Assembly (NCBI GenBank): GCA_028716265.1
Contig: JAQUQD010000027.1
Coordinates: 1 to 36,947 of the forward strand
Reading direction: 5' to 3'
DNA length: 36,947 nt
DNA from: Bacteroidales bacterium
GTDB taxonomy: Bacteria; Bacteroidota; Bacteroidia; Bacteroidales; JAGONC01
The notes under the pieces are model-generated. The model worked only from the letters and a program-made list of their open reading frames with translations. It was not told where the DNA came from and searched no databases. Made by a program: the position numbers and the translations under genes. This document shows positions 25,091 to 34,333 of this stretch, one piece after another; position 1 is the stretch's first letter; each line of letters opens with the position of its first letter.

Positions 25091-26512
25091 TCAATAACGA
25101 TAATGATCCGGCTTGTAGGGTCCATCTTTCGGCACGCCAATATAATCCGCCTGTTCCTGGGTCATTTTTGTAAGCTTCACACCCAGTTGTTCCAAATGCA
25201 GGCGGGCCACCTCTTCGTCCAGTTTTTTTGGCAGCCTGTAGACACCAATCTCGTATCTGGTGCGCCACAGGTCCATCTGAGCCAGCACCTGGTTGGTGAA
25301 AGAGTTGCTCATCACAAAGGAGGGATGTCCGGTGGCGCATCCCAGGTTCACTAGGCGGCCTTCTGCCAGAAGGTAGATGGAATGGCCATCCGGGAATGTG
25401 TACTTATCCACCTGGGGTTTAATGTTCGTGTGCCGGATACCGGGGAACGTTTTCAGTTTATCCACCTGGATCTCATTATCAAAGTGCCCTATGTTGCAGA
25501 CGATGGTTTCGTCTTTCATAGACAGTATGTGTTCGATGGTGATCACATCGCGGTTGCCGGTGGCGGTCACGAAGATATTTCCTTCACCCAGCATATCTTC
25601 TACGGTGGATACCTGAAAGCCTTCCATGGCAGCCTGCAAGGCGCAGATCGGGTCGATCTCGGTGATCACCACCCGTGCTCCGTAAGCCCGCATCGATTTG
25701 GCGCAGCCCTTGCCCACATCGCCGTAGCCCATCACCACCACCACTTTGCCGGCGATCATCACATCGGTGGCGCGTTTCAGTCCGTCGGCCAGCGATTCGC
25801 GGCACCCGTAGAGGTTGTCAAATTTTGATTTGGTGACCGAATCGTTCACATTGATGGCCGGGGCCAGCAGCTTGCCGGCTTCCATCATCTGGTAGAGCCT
25901 GTGCACCCCGGTGGTGGTCTCTTCCGAAACGCCCACCCATTCGGCCACGGTGCGGTGCCATTTGGTCTTGTCCTCGATGAACCACTCCTTCAGTTGATGC
26001 AGGATGGCCGCTTCCTCATCATTGGCTGGTGTACGCTTCAGCAATCCAGGATCGTTTTCGGCCTCATAGCCCCAGTGGATCATCAGCGTGGCATCGCCGC
26101 CGTCGTCAACCACCAGATGAGGACCCTTGTTTCCCGGGAATGTCAGGGCCTGCGCCGTGCACCACCAGTATTCATCCAGGGTCTCTCCCTTCCACGCGAA
26201 CACCGGTATGCCCCTGGCAGCAATGGCTGCGGCAGCATGATCCTGCGTGGAGAAAATGTTGCAGGATGCCCACCGAACCTCTGCACCCAGTTCAACCAGC
26301 GTTTCGATCAATACGGCCGTCTGTATGGTCATATGCAGCGAACCGCTGATCCGGGCACCTTTGAAGGGCTTCTCTGCAGCATACCTCCTGCGGATGGTCA
26401 TCAGTCCCGGCATTTCCTTTTCCGCCATCTCGATCTCCTTGCGCCCCCATTCTGCCAGGCAAATGTCTTTTATCATGTAATTCAACGCTTTACCGACCGC
26501 AAGCTCTTCCAT
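25091..26512 (-). CDS. ahcY: Adenosylhomocysteinase
   Basis: A 473-residue cytoplasmic enzyme that splits S-adenosylhomocysteine into adenosine and homocysteine, removing the inhibitor left by methyltransferases. Visible signatures: [18 protein letters not shown] and [15 protein letters not shown] at the substrate site, [14 protein letters not shown], the NAD-binding [16 protein letters not shown] (GxGxxG) followed by [30 protein letters not shown], and the usual C-terminal KPDHYRY. Length is normal and it looks fully functional. It is transcribed divergently from metH-metF, whose first product consumes the homocysteine made here, so the three genes form a methionine-cycle cluster sharing a promoter region. 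Confidence 0.97.
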   Translation of the reverse strand: MEELAVGKALNYMIKDICLAEWGRKEIEMAEKEMPGLMTIRRRYAAEKPFKGARISGSLHMTIQTAVLIETLVELGAEVRWASCNIFSTQDHAAAAIAARGIPVFAWKGETLDEYWWCTAQALTFPGNKGPHLVVDDGGDATLMIHWGYEAENDPGLLKRTPANDEEAAILHQLKEWFIEDKTKWHRTVAEWVGVSEETTTGVHRLYQMMEAGKLLAPAINVNDSVTKSKFDNLYGCRESLADGLKRATDVMIAGKVVVVMGYGDVGKGCAKSMRAYGARVVITEIDPICALQAAMEGFQVSTVEDMLGEGNIFVTATGNRDVITIEHILSMKDETIVCNIGHFDNEIQVDKLKTFPGIRHTNIKPQVDKYTFPDGHSIYLLAEGRLVNLGCATGHPSFVMSNSFTNQVLAQMDLWRTRYEIGVYRLPKKLDEEVARLHLEQLGVKLTKMTQEQADYIGVPKDGPYKPDHYRY

Positions 26513-26544
26513 AATTCTATTATTTAAAACAATTATAAATTATC

Positions 26545-26552
26545 TATCTTTG
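26545..26552 (+). promoter_or_regulatory. Candidate -7 element of the metH-metF operon
   Basis: TATCTTTG is a full TAnnTTTG match, predicting a transcript start near 26559 and a leader of about 50 nt. It overlaps the left half of the inverted repeat CTTTGC-GCGT-GCAAAG (26548-26563). Confidence 0.5.
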
Positions 26553-26558
26553 CGCGTG

Positions 26559-26566
26559 CAAAGTTA
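26559..26566 (-). promoter_or_regulatory. Candidate -7 element of ahcY
   Basis: Minus strand TAACTTTG is a full TAnnTTTG match, predicting a start near 26552 and a leader of about 40 nt. It faces the metH element across 6 bp, so the two RNA polymerases would compete for nearly the same DNA. Confidence 0.5.
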
Positions 26567-26577
26567 CATAATTAATT

Positions 26578-26605
26578 GCTGCAAGCTACAAGCTGCAAGC
26601 TGCAA
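26578..26605. repeat. Four 7-bp tandem repeats (GCTGCAA) directly before the metH start codon
   Basis: Units GCTGCAA, GCTACAA, GCTGCAA, GCTGCAA fill 26578-26605; three bases (CTT) separate them from the ATG at 26609. They occupy the position of a ribosome binding site. Confidence 0.85.
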
Positions 26606-26608
26606 CTT

Positions 26609-29600
26609 ATGTCACCACCCGACATCCATACAGAACTTCGCCACCGTATCCTCGTCCTCGACGGTGCGATGGGGACGATGATCCAGCGGTACCGGCTGAC
26701 GGAGGAGGATTTTCGTGGGGACAAGTTACCTGATCACCCGGTAGCACTGAAAGGGTGTAACGATCTGCTCAGCCTGACACGGCCGGATGTGGTCCGTGAG
26801 ATCCACCACCGTTACCTGGAGGCTGGTGCCGACATCATCGAAACCAATACTTTTAATGCCACCCGGATATCCATGGCCGACTATCGGATGGAAGCCCAGG
26901 TGTACGCTATTAATGTAGCTGCTGCAAGGCTGGCCAAAGAGGCAGCGGATCACTTTACCGCAAAAGATCCGTCAAAGCCCCGGTTTGTGGCCGGAGCCAT
27001 CGGACCTACCAGTAAAACCGCCTCGCTGTCACCTGATGTGAATAATCCCGGATACAGGTCAGTCAGTTTTGATGATCTTAAGGAGAGTTATGCTGAGCAG
27101 GTGGAAGGGCTGGTAGATGGCGGAGCCGATATCCTGCTGGTGGAAACGGTCTTTGACACACTGAACGCCAAGGCGGCCCTGATGGCCATCCTGGAGGTAA
27201 TCCGGAGAAAAGGGAAAAAGATACCTGTTATGGTGTCCGGGACCATCACCGACGCCAGCGGCCGTACCCTGTCGGGCCAGACCATCGAAGCGTTCCTCTA
27301 TTCGTTGTCGCACGCCGATCTGCTCAGCATCGGGCTTAATTGTGCGCTGGGCGCCCGGGAGATGCGTCCACACCTGGAAACGCTCTCCAAATTGGCTCCC
27401 TTTTATGTGAGTGCCTATCCCAACGCCGGACTGCCCAACCAGTTCGGGACATACGATGAAACACCGGAGGAGACGGCCGGTTACATGGAAGATTTCATGT
27501 CGCAGGGCTTCGTCAATATCGTCGGAGGCTGCTGTGGCACCACGCCGGAACACATAGCCCTGCTGTCTGCTCTCGCCGGTTGCTATAAGAGAAGGGAAGT
27601 CCCTCCTCGACAAACGGTCCTGCACCTGAGCGGCTTGGAACCCCTGCTGATCTTCCACGGCAGCAATTTCATCAACATCGGCGAACGAACGAACGTGAGC
27701 GGATCGGTCCGGTTTGCCCGCCTGATCCGCGAAAAGAAATACGAGGAAGCACTGTCGATCGCCCGGCAGCAGGTGGAAAACGGGGCGCAGGTGATCGACG
27801 TGAACCTGGATGATGCCCTGCTCGATGCAGAAAAGGAGATGACCGCCTTTCTGAACATGCTGGCCTCGGATCCCGACATTGCCCGCGTACCGGTGATGAT
27901 CGACTCGTCCAGATGGACGGTCATTGAAGCGGGATTGAAATGCCTTCAGGGAAAGGGGATCGTCAACTCCATCAGCCTGAAGGACGGGGAGGAACTGTTC
28001 TGCGAACGCGCCCGCAAAATACGGGAGTATGGAGCAGCCACCGTGGTGATGGCTTTCGACGAACAAGGGCAGGCAACAACTTTCGAACGCAAAACGGCGA
28101 TCTGTGAAAGGGCGTATAAACTTTTAACGCAGAAAGCCGGTTTTCCTCCTGAGGATATCATTTTTGATCCCAATATTTTAACCATTGGAACAGGGATCGG
28201 GGAGCATAACGATTATGCTGTTGATTTCATTCGTGCTGTCAGGTGGATAAAAGAAAATCTGCCTTATGCCCGAACCAGCGGAGGCATCAGTAACCTGTCC
28301 TTTTCCTTCAGGGGTAACGATACGGTGAGGGAGGCCATTCATTCCGCTTTTCTTTACCATGCAGTGCAGGCCGGACTGGATATGGGCATTGTGAATGCCG
28401 GCATGCTCCAGGTATACGATGAAATTCAGCCGGTCCTGCACGGACTGGTGGAAGATCTGATCTTCAATCGGAGAAAGGATGCGACCGAACGATTGCTTCA
28501 ATATGCAGAGACACTCAAAGACAGCGGCAAGACAGAAGTGACCATCGATGAATGGCGGAAAGGCACCGTATCCGAACGGCTCACCCACGCACTGGTCAAG
28601 GGGATCGTGGAATACATCGACCAGGATGTGGAAGAGGCCCGATCACGTTACCCACGGGCGCTGGATATCATTGATGGACCTCTGATGGAGGGGATGAACC
28701 GTGTGGGGGACCTGTTCGGTTCCGGCAAAATGTTTCTGCCCCAGGTGGTCAAAAGTGCCCGTGTCATGAAAAAGGCGGTGGCTATCCTCACTCCCTATAT
28801 GGAAGCAGAAAAACTGGCATCGTGTCGACGAACATCTGCAGGTAAAATATTACTTGCCACCGTGAAGGGCGATGTCCACGACATAGGCAAGAACATTGTC
28901 GGAGTGGTGCTGGCCTGCAACAATTATGAGGTCGCCGACCTGGGCGTAATGGTGCCTTCCGAAAAGATTCTCCGGACAGCCATAGAGCAACAGGTGGACA
29001 TCATCGGGCTGAGCGGCCTGATCACCCCTTCCCTGGATGAGATGGTCCATGTGGCGTCCGGGATGGAAAAGCAGGGATTTACAATCCCGCTGCTGATCGG
29101 TGGGGCCACTACCTCCGAGATGCACACGGCCGTAAAGATCGCCCCGGCTTACTCCGGACCCGTCATACATGTCAGGGACGCATCAAAAAGCGTCGGTGTA
29201 GCTTCCGGTTTACTATCCCCGGTGACAAAATCTTCTTTTCTCACTGATATCTTTACCCGTTACGAAGGGTTAAGAAGTAAGTACGGTAGCATGCAGGCTG
29301 AATCAAGGTATATCTCTCTTGATGAAGCACGAAAAAACAAACTGCAGGTCGACTGGGAAAGCATTCCCATACATAGACCCCAAAAACTCGGAAATATACC
29401 TTTTCCCGATTATTCTCCGGAGGAGATCAAGTATTGTATAGACTGGACGTTTTTTTTCCATGCATGGAAACTTACGGGGAAGTATCCTGCTATCTTTGAT
29501 GATCGGGTCAAGGGGGAAGAGGCCAAACGGCTTTACATGGATGCACAGGAGATCCTTCGGGAGATCATGGATAAGAATCTGCTTACGGCGAACGGCGTCA

Positions 29601-30283
29601 TTGGACTGTATCCGGCCAATTCCTCGGGAGAAGATGTGCTGGTGTTCCAGGATGAAACCCGGAAACAGATCCTTGCCACCTTCCATTTTCTCAGGAACCA
29701 GCAGCTGAAGGAGGATGGATCACCGAACCTGTGCCTGGCCGATTTCATCGCGCCGGTTGACTCGGGGCGGGTGGATTATATCGGCGGATTTGCAGTCACG
29801 GCCGGGGTGAACATCGAAAAAGGGCTGGCCCTTTACGAACGGCAGCACGACGATTACAAAGGCATCATGCTGAAGCTTCTGGCCGACAGGCTGGCGGAGG
29901 CTTTTGCCGAGCTGCTGCACCGGCGGGTGAGGAAAGAGTTCTGGGGGTACGCGGTGGCGCAGGACCTTGACCTGCCAGCCCTGCTGAACGAGCAATACAC
30001 CGGCATCCGTCCGGCACCGGGTTATCCGGCCTGTCCGGAACACTCGGAGAAACGGATACTTTTCAATCTTTTACATGCTGAAGAAAGCGCGGGCATTACC
30101 CTGACAGAAAACTACATGATGGTACCGTCCGCTTCGGTATGCGGGTATTATTTTGCCCATCCCTTTGCGCGGTATTTCAACCTGGGACGGATCGGCCGCG
30201 ACCAGGTGGAGGTTTATGCCCGCCGGAAAAATATTCCGTACGACGATGCTGAGAAACGGATCCGACAAAATTTAAATTACTGA
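26609..30283 (+). CDS. metH: Cobalamin-dependent methionine synthase
   Basis: A 1224-residue enzyme with all four MetH modules: homocysteine-binding ([10 protein letters not shown]; zinc-ligand Cys in [10 protein letters not shown] and [10 protein letters not shown]), pterin-binding ([22 protein letters not shown]-like [12 protein letters not shown]), cobalamin-binding ([17 protein letters not shown], with the DxHxxG base-off histidine) and the SAM-dependent reactivation domain ([15 protein letters not shown]). It transfers the methyl group of methyl-tetrahydrofolate to homocysteine. The start at 26609 ([19 protein letters not shown]) is chosen over an in-frame TTG at 26576, whose extra residues would be encoded by a tandem repeat. 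The length matches the E. coli protein. No cobalamin riboswitch fits in the short leader. The metF gene begins 5 bp after its stop. Confidence 0.97.
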   Translation: MSPPDIHTELRHRILVLDGAMGTMIQRYRLTEEDFRGDKLPDHPVALKGCNDLLSLTRPDVVREIHHRYLEAGADIIETNTFNATRISMADYRMEAQVYAINVAAARLAKEAADHFTAKDPSKPRFVAGAIGPTSKTASLSPDVNNPGYRSVSFDDLKESYAEQVEGLVDGGADILLVETVFDTLNAKAALMAILEVIRRKGKKIPVMVSGTITDASGRTLSGQTIEAFLYSLSHADLLSIGLNCALGAREMRPHLETLSKLAPFYVSAYPNAGLPNQFGTYDETPEETAGYMEDFMSQGFVNIVGGCCGTTPEHIALLSALAGCYKRREVPPRQTVLHLSGLEPLLIFHGSNFINIGERTNVSGSVRFARLIREKKYEEALSIARQQVENGAQVIDVNLDDALLDAEKEMTAFLNMLASDPDIARVPVMIDSSRWTVIEAGLKCLQGKGIVNSISLKDGEELFCERARKIREYGAATVVMAFDEQGQATTFERKTAICERAYKLLTQKAGFPPEDIIFDPNILTIGTGIGEHNDYAVDFIRAVRWIKENLPYARTSGGISNLSFSFRGNDTVREAIHSAFLYHAVQAGLDMGIVNAGMLQVYDEIQPVLHGLVEDLIFNRRKDATERLLQYAETLKDSGKTEVTIDEWRKGTVSERLTHALVKGIVEYIDQDVEEARSRYPRALDIIDGPLMEGMNRVGDLFGSGKMFLPQVVKSARVMKKAVAILTPYMEAEKLASCRRTSAGKILLATVKGDVHDIGKNIVGVVLACNNYEVADLGVMVPSEKILRTAIEQQVDIIGLSGLITPSLDEMVHVASGMEKQGFTIPLLIGGATTSEMHTAVKIAPAYSGPVIHVRDASKSVGVASGLLSPVTKSSFLTDIFTRYEGLRSKYGSMQAESRYISLDEARKNKLQVDWESIPIHRPQKLGNIPFPDYSPEEIKYCIDWTFFFHAWKLTGKYPAIFDDRVKGEEAKRLYMDAQEILREIMDKNLLTANGVIGLYPANSSGEDVLVFQDETRKQILATFHFLRNQQLKEDGSPNLCLADFIAPVDSGRVDYIGGFAVTAGVNIEKGLALYERQHDDYKGIMLKLLADRLAEAFAELLHRRVRKEFWGYAVAQDLDLPALLNEQYTGIRPAPGYPACPEHSEKRILFNLLHAEESAGITLTENYMMVPSASVCGYYFAHPFARYFNLGRIGRDQVEVYARRKNIPYDDAEKRIRQNLNY

Positions 30284-30288
30284 TCCTT

Positions 30289-31239
30289 ATGAAGGTAACC
30301 GATCATCTCAAAAGCACCCAAGAGGTCATGTTCAGTTTCGAGATCATTCCTCCGGCACGGGGGAAGAGCCTGAAGGACATCACGGATATCGTTGAAGGGC
30401 TGCAGCCTTTCCGTCCGCCCTTTATCGATGTGACAGGCCATGCAGCGGAAGCATCCTATGAGGAGCTGAGCGATGGTACGATCCGCAGGCGGATCCGCCG
30501 CAAGCGGCCGGGCACGATCGGGATTTCGGGAGTCATCCAGAACCGGTACAACATCGACACGGTAGCCCACCTGCTATGCAGGGGATTTACTCGGGAAGAG
30601 ACGGAGGATGCCCTGATCGAGCTGAATTATCTGGGCATACAGAACGTGTTTGCCCTGCGCGGAGATGAAACCAGTTACCTGAGGAACCAGCGAAACGGTG
30701 ACTCTTCCAATTCTTTTGCAGTGGACCTGGTGCGGCAGATCAACGACCTGAAACGCGGGAAATACCTCGAGGATATCCTGAATTCTCATCCCATCGATTT
30801 TTGCATTGGTGTCGCAGGGTATCCCGAGAAGCATTATGAAGCACCCAACCTCAAGATCGACATCCGGTATCTTAAGCAGAAAGTGGATGCCGGTGCGGAT
30901 TACATCGTGACGCAGATGTTCTTCGACAACGCCCATTTTTACCGTTTTATCGAGTTATGCGATAAAGCAGGGATCAGGGCCCCAATCATTCCGGGCCTGA
31001 AGATCCTGAATAATGTGGCCCAGCTGAACTCCATCCCCCGCAAGTTCTATGTGAACTTTCCGGAGGAGCTGGTGGACAAGGTGATGGCCTATCCGGATGA
31101 TGCCAAGACCATCGGCATCGAATGGGGCATCCGTCAATCTGAAGATCTCATCAAAAATGGACAGACGCACCTGCATTATTATGTGATGAACGACGTGGCG
31201 GCGGTGAGCAAGGTGCTGGCGGAGTGTCGGTGCAGGTGA
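30289..31239 (+). CDS. metF: Methylenetetrahydrofolate reductase
   Basis: A 316-residue FAD-dependent TIM-barrel enzyme that reduces methylene-tetrahydrofolate to methyl-tetrahydrofolate, the methyl donor for MetH. Visible family segments: FSFEIIPPARGKSL with the catalytic-type Glu, IDVTGHAAEAS, ALRGDET, FCIGVAGYPEKHYEAP, KVDAGADYIVTQMFFDN and PIIPGLKIL. Length is slightly above the E. coli enzyme, as usual in Bacteroidota. It follows metH by 5 bp and is closed by a strong terminator 3 nt after its stop codon, so metH-metF is a two-gene operon. Confidence 0.96.
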   Translation: MKVTDHLKSTQEVMFSFEIIPPARGKSLKDITDIVEGLQPFRPPFIDVTGHAAEASYEELSDGTIRRRIRRKRPGTIGISGVIQNRYNIDTVAHLLCRGFTREETEDALIELNYLGIQNVFALRGDETSYLRNQRNGDSSNSFAVDLVRQINDLKRGKYLEDILNSHPIDFCIGVAGYPEKHYEAPNLKIDIRYLKQKVDAGADYIVTQMFFDNAHFYRFIELCDKAGIRAPIIPGLKILNNVAQLNSIPRKFYVNFPEELVDKVMAYPDDAKTIGIEWGIRQSEDLIKNGQTHLHYYVMNDVAAVSKVLAECRCR

Positions 31240-31242
31240 TGC

Positions 31243-31287
31243 AAAAAGGGATGACATCCTCGAGCAGAGGATGTCATCCCTTTTTTT
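31243..31287 (+). terminator. Perfect 19-bp intrinsic terminator of metH-metF
   Basis: 31243-31261 and 31267-31285 are perfectly complementary over 19 bp around the 5-nt loop GAGCA. The arm begins with five A and ends with seven T, so the hairpin is a textbook intrinsic terminator and, by symmetry, could also act from the other strand. Confidence 0.92.
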
Positions 31288-31312
31288 AATGCATTTCAAG
31301 CATTTTAATGTA

Positions 31313-31343
31313 TTGCATCCTATTGAATAATTTTGTATATTCG
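31313..31343 (+). promoter_or_regulatory. Promoter of the T9SS adhesin-like gene
   Basis: TTG (31313-31315) is followed 20 bp later by TATATTCG (31336-31343), a TAnnTTCG -7 variant; TAATTTTG (31328-31335) adjoins it directly. The composite TAATTTTGTAnnTTCGCA equals that before greA. A transcript would start near 31350. Confidence 0.5.
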
Positions 31344-31390
31344 CACCATCATGCCACGTAAACCATATTATACAGGTGGCTGGTGAAGTT

Positions 31391-34198
31391 GTGAAATGCT
31401 TTGCCCACAATAGTATTTATTGGATTGCAGTTCTTTTTGCTTGCGCTTCTTCCCTCTCCTCCGATGGTCAGCGATGGATTACCGTTACCTGTTCTATTAC
31501 GACTGAATGTGGCAGCCCATCCGGGGCAAAAATTTCGTTAATCAACCTGGACGGAAATTCAGATCACCGGCATGATACGATTTCCCCACCCAGTGGTATT
31601 GTCCGTATTGACAATGTGCTACACGGTTTCTATGATCTGTATGTTGCATTCGGCTCTTTCCAGATTTACCAGGCGAACTCATTTTTCATTCATAGTGACA
31701 CCACAATCCATATTCTCCTGAAGGAATCGTGCCCTCCACCAACCGGAATCCATTATAATCTAACTACCCATTATGTATGGTGGGATCCTCCAATTTTTTG
31801 TACAAATACTATTTTTTCTGAGGGCTTTGAGAGCGGAAGTATTCCATCCGGATGGACATACGAGTACATGAATGATACCGTTGACTGGATAGTGCATTCT
31901 GGAAGTCCGTCAGGATTCCCAAACTATTCTATTTCAGGTGATTTCAATACGTGTATTACGAATGGAAATGCAACAACGATGCTTATTACTCCTGAACTGG
32001 ATCTGAGTTCTTCTGTTCAATCAGAACTGGTATTCTGGCATACACAAGCCGGTGATTCAGTGCAGGATCAGCTGAACATTTACTATAAAACAGCCGACAC
32101 TGCGCAATGGCAACTGTTGGTAGAATATTATGCTCCACAAAATAACTGGATACGGCATCGGATTCCGTTACCCTCCTTATCGGATTCGTATTCTATTGGA
32201 TTTACCGGTAATGTACAAACAGGTGGATTAGGTATCTGTCTGGATGATATACAGATCCTTTCTGCAGATACCAATTCTGGTAAAGCGCATAGGTGCGTCG
32301 AAGGGTACGATATTTACATGGACGGAATACTTATGGCGACAATATCTGATCCATTTTTGACTTTAACTGACCCCCTGCTCGGTATTAACTGTGTGGGAGT
32401 CAGCACCCATTGTTCCTTCACATCTTCAATAATCATAGAATTAGTGTTTCTCTATCCTCCTCCCTGCGAAGTTTTCGCTCAGCCTGTCAATCTAACCCTT
32501 ACGGTGGAAAGTATGGCTGCGTTACTTCATTGGGATCCTCCGGAGAGAAAACCGGAAGAAAAGCAACACGTTGAAAATGAATTGTACAACAGAATGAGAG
32601 ATACTCAAGGTCTAAAGTACGATGATTTTGAGCTGGCCGGATATAACATATGGAGAAATGGGGAAAAAATCAATGCATACGTTGATACAAACACTTTTTA
32701 TTCAGACACGGTCTCACCCGGAGGGATCTATTATTATTCGGTGACTGCCGTTTATGATTTTGGACAAAGCTGCCTGATCGAGCCACCACTGGAAGCCGTA
32801 ATGGGAGCTAAATTGAATACTCCTCAGGGCTTAATGGCACAGGTTCTTGATAATCAGGATGTATTGATTACGTGGAACCCTCCGGATCCATATACCGGTG
32901 AATGGATCGCCTGGGACGATGGTATCTATTTTGGAAGGATAGGTTTAGCGGGAATAACGGAACCCACCAGTTGGTATGCAGCAGCAAGATTCCCGGTCAC
33001 CGACCTTCTGCCCTACAACGGAATGTATCTGACTGAAATCAGGTTCGTAGCAGCTGTCGCTACGACAATTTCTTCTTACACTATCAAGGTGTGGTACGGC
33101 GAGGATGCTGCCTTTGAAGTTGTCAGCCAGCTTGTCCCGAATCCTGTCATTAATTGCTGGAATACGGCTGTACTGGATGATCCTTACCTGATCGACGCCA
33201 CACAGGAACTCTGGTTCGGTGTTGAATACACACAGGTTGCGGACGGATATCCTGCAGGTAGAGACGAGTTCACCAACAACGACGGCAAGGGTAACCTGCT
33301 GAGTTTCGACGCTATCGAATGGGAAGCCCTGTCAGTGTACGGAATCGGCGGTGACTGGAACATCCAGGGTTGGGTGGCATTGGAAGTTGCCAACTACGCT
33401 CCGGCTGCACCACTGGTGAAGAAGGTTGTCCAGAATTCTGGCGACCTGGCATTCGAAACCGTGAAGACGGATCAGATTGCCACCGCTCCTGCTGAAAACA
33501 GGGGACTGATTGGCTATAACCTGTGGAGAAACGGAACCAAGTTCACCTATGTTTCAGCTCCCGATACAGTTTGTACGGATTCAAATTTATATCCCGAATA
33601 TTATAAATACTATGTGTCAGCTGTATACGATGAAGGAGAGTCCTTCCCGGAAGGCCCGGCATACGTTACGATAGTCGGCACAGGTGATCTGGGTGGGAAT
33701 GTTTTTGATCATGAAACTGGAATTCCGCTCACGGATGCCACTGTAGTAGTCCAGGGAAATCTCTATGGAACAACTGGGTTTGAAGGTAGTTACATGATTG
33801 AAGATATTCCAGAGGGCACCTATGATGTCACCTGTGAAGCCTATGGCTATTTGATAAATACGATATCTGATGTGGTCATTGAATATCAGGAAACCACCGT
33901 TCTAAACTTTAAGATGGAGAAAGATAGCCTGGTGAATATGCCGGTTTATGATTCAAGGGGAAATGAGGTACGCGTTTATCCTAATCCATTACGGAATTAT
34001 TTAAATATCGAATCCGAAGGAAATTTCAGGGAAATCTATCTGGTAGATTACCTGGGTAGGGTAATAATGAAGGAAGATAATACCTACAGAAAACAGATTC
34101 AGATCAAGACAACTGGCTTAGCGGAAGGAGTGTATTTTATACAGTGTTATACAATGGAAGGCAATATGATCGTTAAGAAAATTGTCTTGTTGAGATAA
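31391..34198 (+). CDS. Multidomain adhesin-like protein with T9SS type A sorting domain
   Basis: A 935-residue exported protein. No ATG serves it: GTG at 31391 gives MKCFAHNSIYWIAVLFACASSLS, a plausible signal peptide; GTG at 31376 adds five residues. Order of parts: a short N-terminal beta-sandwich-like region; a cleaved-adhesin/MAM-like domain (about 140-290: SEGFESGSIPSGWTYE ... MLITPELDLSSS ... ICLDDIQILS); fibronectin-III-like segments (WDPPER ... YYYSVTAVYDFGQS); a second domain (ISSYTIKVWYGED, about 510-650); another Fn-III-like segment; a CarboxypepD_reg repeat (about 765-840: GNVFDHETGIPLTDATVVVQG); and the T9SS domain (VYPNPLRNYLNIE ... GLAEGVYFIQC ... KIVLLR). It resembles hemagglutinin/adhesin regions of gingipain-type proteins without their protease. 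Expected at the cell surface. Base composition looks uneven along the gene. Confidence 0.82.
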   Translation: MKCFAHNSIYWIAVLFACASSLSSDGQRWITVTCSITTECGSPSGAKISLINLDGNSDHRHDTISPPSGIVRIDNVLHGFYDLYVAFGSFQIYQANSFFIHSDTTIHILLKESCPPPTGIHYNLTTHYVWWDPPIFCTNTIFSEGFESGSIPSGWTYEYMNDTVDWIVHSGSPSGFPNYSISGDFNTCITNGNATTMLITPELDLSSSVQSELVFWHTQAGDSVQDQLNIYYKTADTAQWQLLVEYYAPQNNWIRHRIPLPSLSDSYSIGFTGNVQTGGLGICLDDIQILSADTNSGKAHRCVEGYDIYMDGILMATISDPFLTLTDPLLGINCVGVSTHCSFTSSIIIELVFLYPPPCEVFAQPVNLTLTVESMAALLHWDPPERKPEEKQHVENELYNRMRDTQGLKYDDFELAGYNIWRNGEKINAYVDTNTFYSDTVSPGGIYYYSVTAVYDFGQSCLIEPPLEAVMGAKLNTPQGLMAQVLDNQDVLITWNPPDPYTGEWIAWDDGIYFGRIGLAGITEPTSWYAAARFPVTDLLPYNGMYLTEIRFVAAVATTISSYTIKVWYGEDAAFEVVSQLVPNPVINCWNTAVLDDPYLIDATQELWFGVEYTQVADGYPAGRDEFTNNDGKGNLLSFDAIEWEALSVYGIGGDWNIQGWVALEVANYAPAAPLVKKVVQNSGDLAFETVKTDQIATAPAENRGLIGYNLWRNGTKFTYVSAPDTVCTDSNLYPEYYKYYVSAVYDEGESFPEGPAYVTIVGTGDLGGNVFDHETGIPLTDATVVVQGNLYGTTGFEGSYMIEDIPEGTYDVTCEAYGYLINTISDVVIEYQETTVLNFKMEKDSLVNMPVYDSRGNEVRVYPNPLRNYLNIESEGNFREIYLVDYLGRVIMKEDNTYRKQIQIKTTGLAEGVYFIQCYTMEGNMIVKKIVLLR

Positions 34199-34333
34199 TC
34201 GTGCATCGCCGGGCTCGTCGTTTGATAAACTTCACAAAATAAATCGTCCGTTTTATAGCAGCGATCCTTAAGCAGGAAATCGAGATCAAATGATTTTACC
34301 GATGTTTAAATGATTCCAAACGAGGTTATCATC

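Noticed and set aside
26576-26608. Longer metH start at TTG 26576
   Set aside because: The added residues are encoded by the GCTGCAA repeat and are not part of the MetH family; the ATG at 26609 gives the normal N-terminus.
26513-26608. SAM, SAH or cobalamin riboswitch before metH or ahcY
   Set aside because: Leaders of about 40-50 nt are too short for these structures, and no conserved B12-box or SAM-riboswitch core is visible.
27059-28066. 335-codon minus-strand frame inside metH
   Set aside because: Lies entirely antisense to an intact, highly conserved gene; composition is a frame shadow with no recognisable motif.
34199-34333. Terminator between the two convergent T9SS genes
   Set aside because: I could not find a stable hairpin followed by a T-run in this 135-bp gap.
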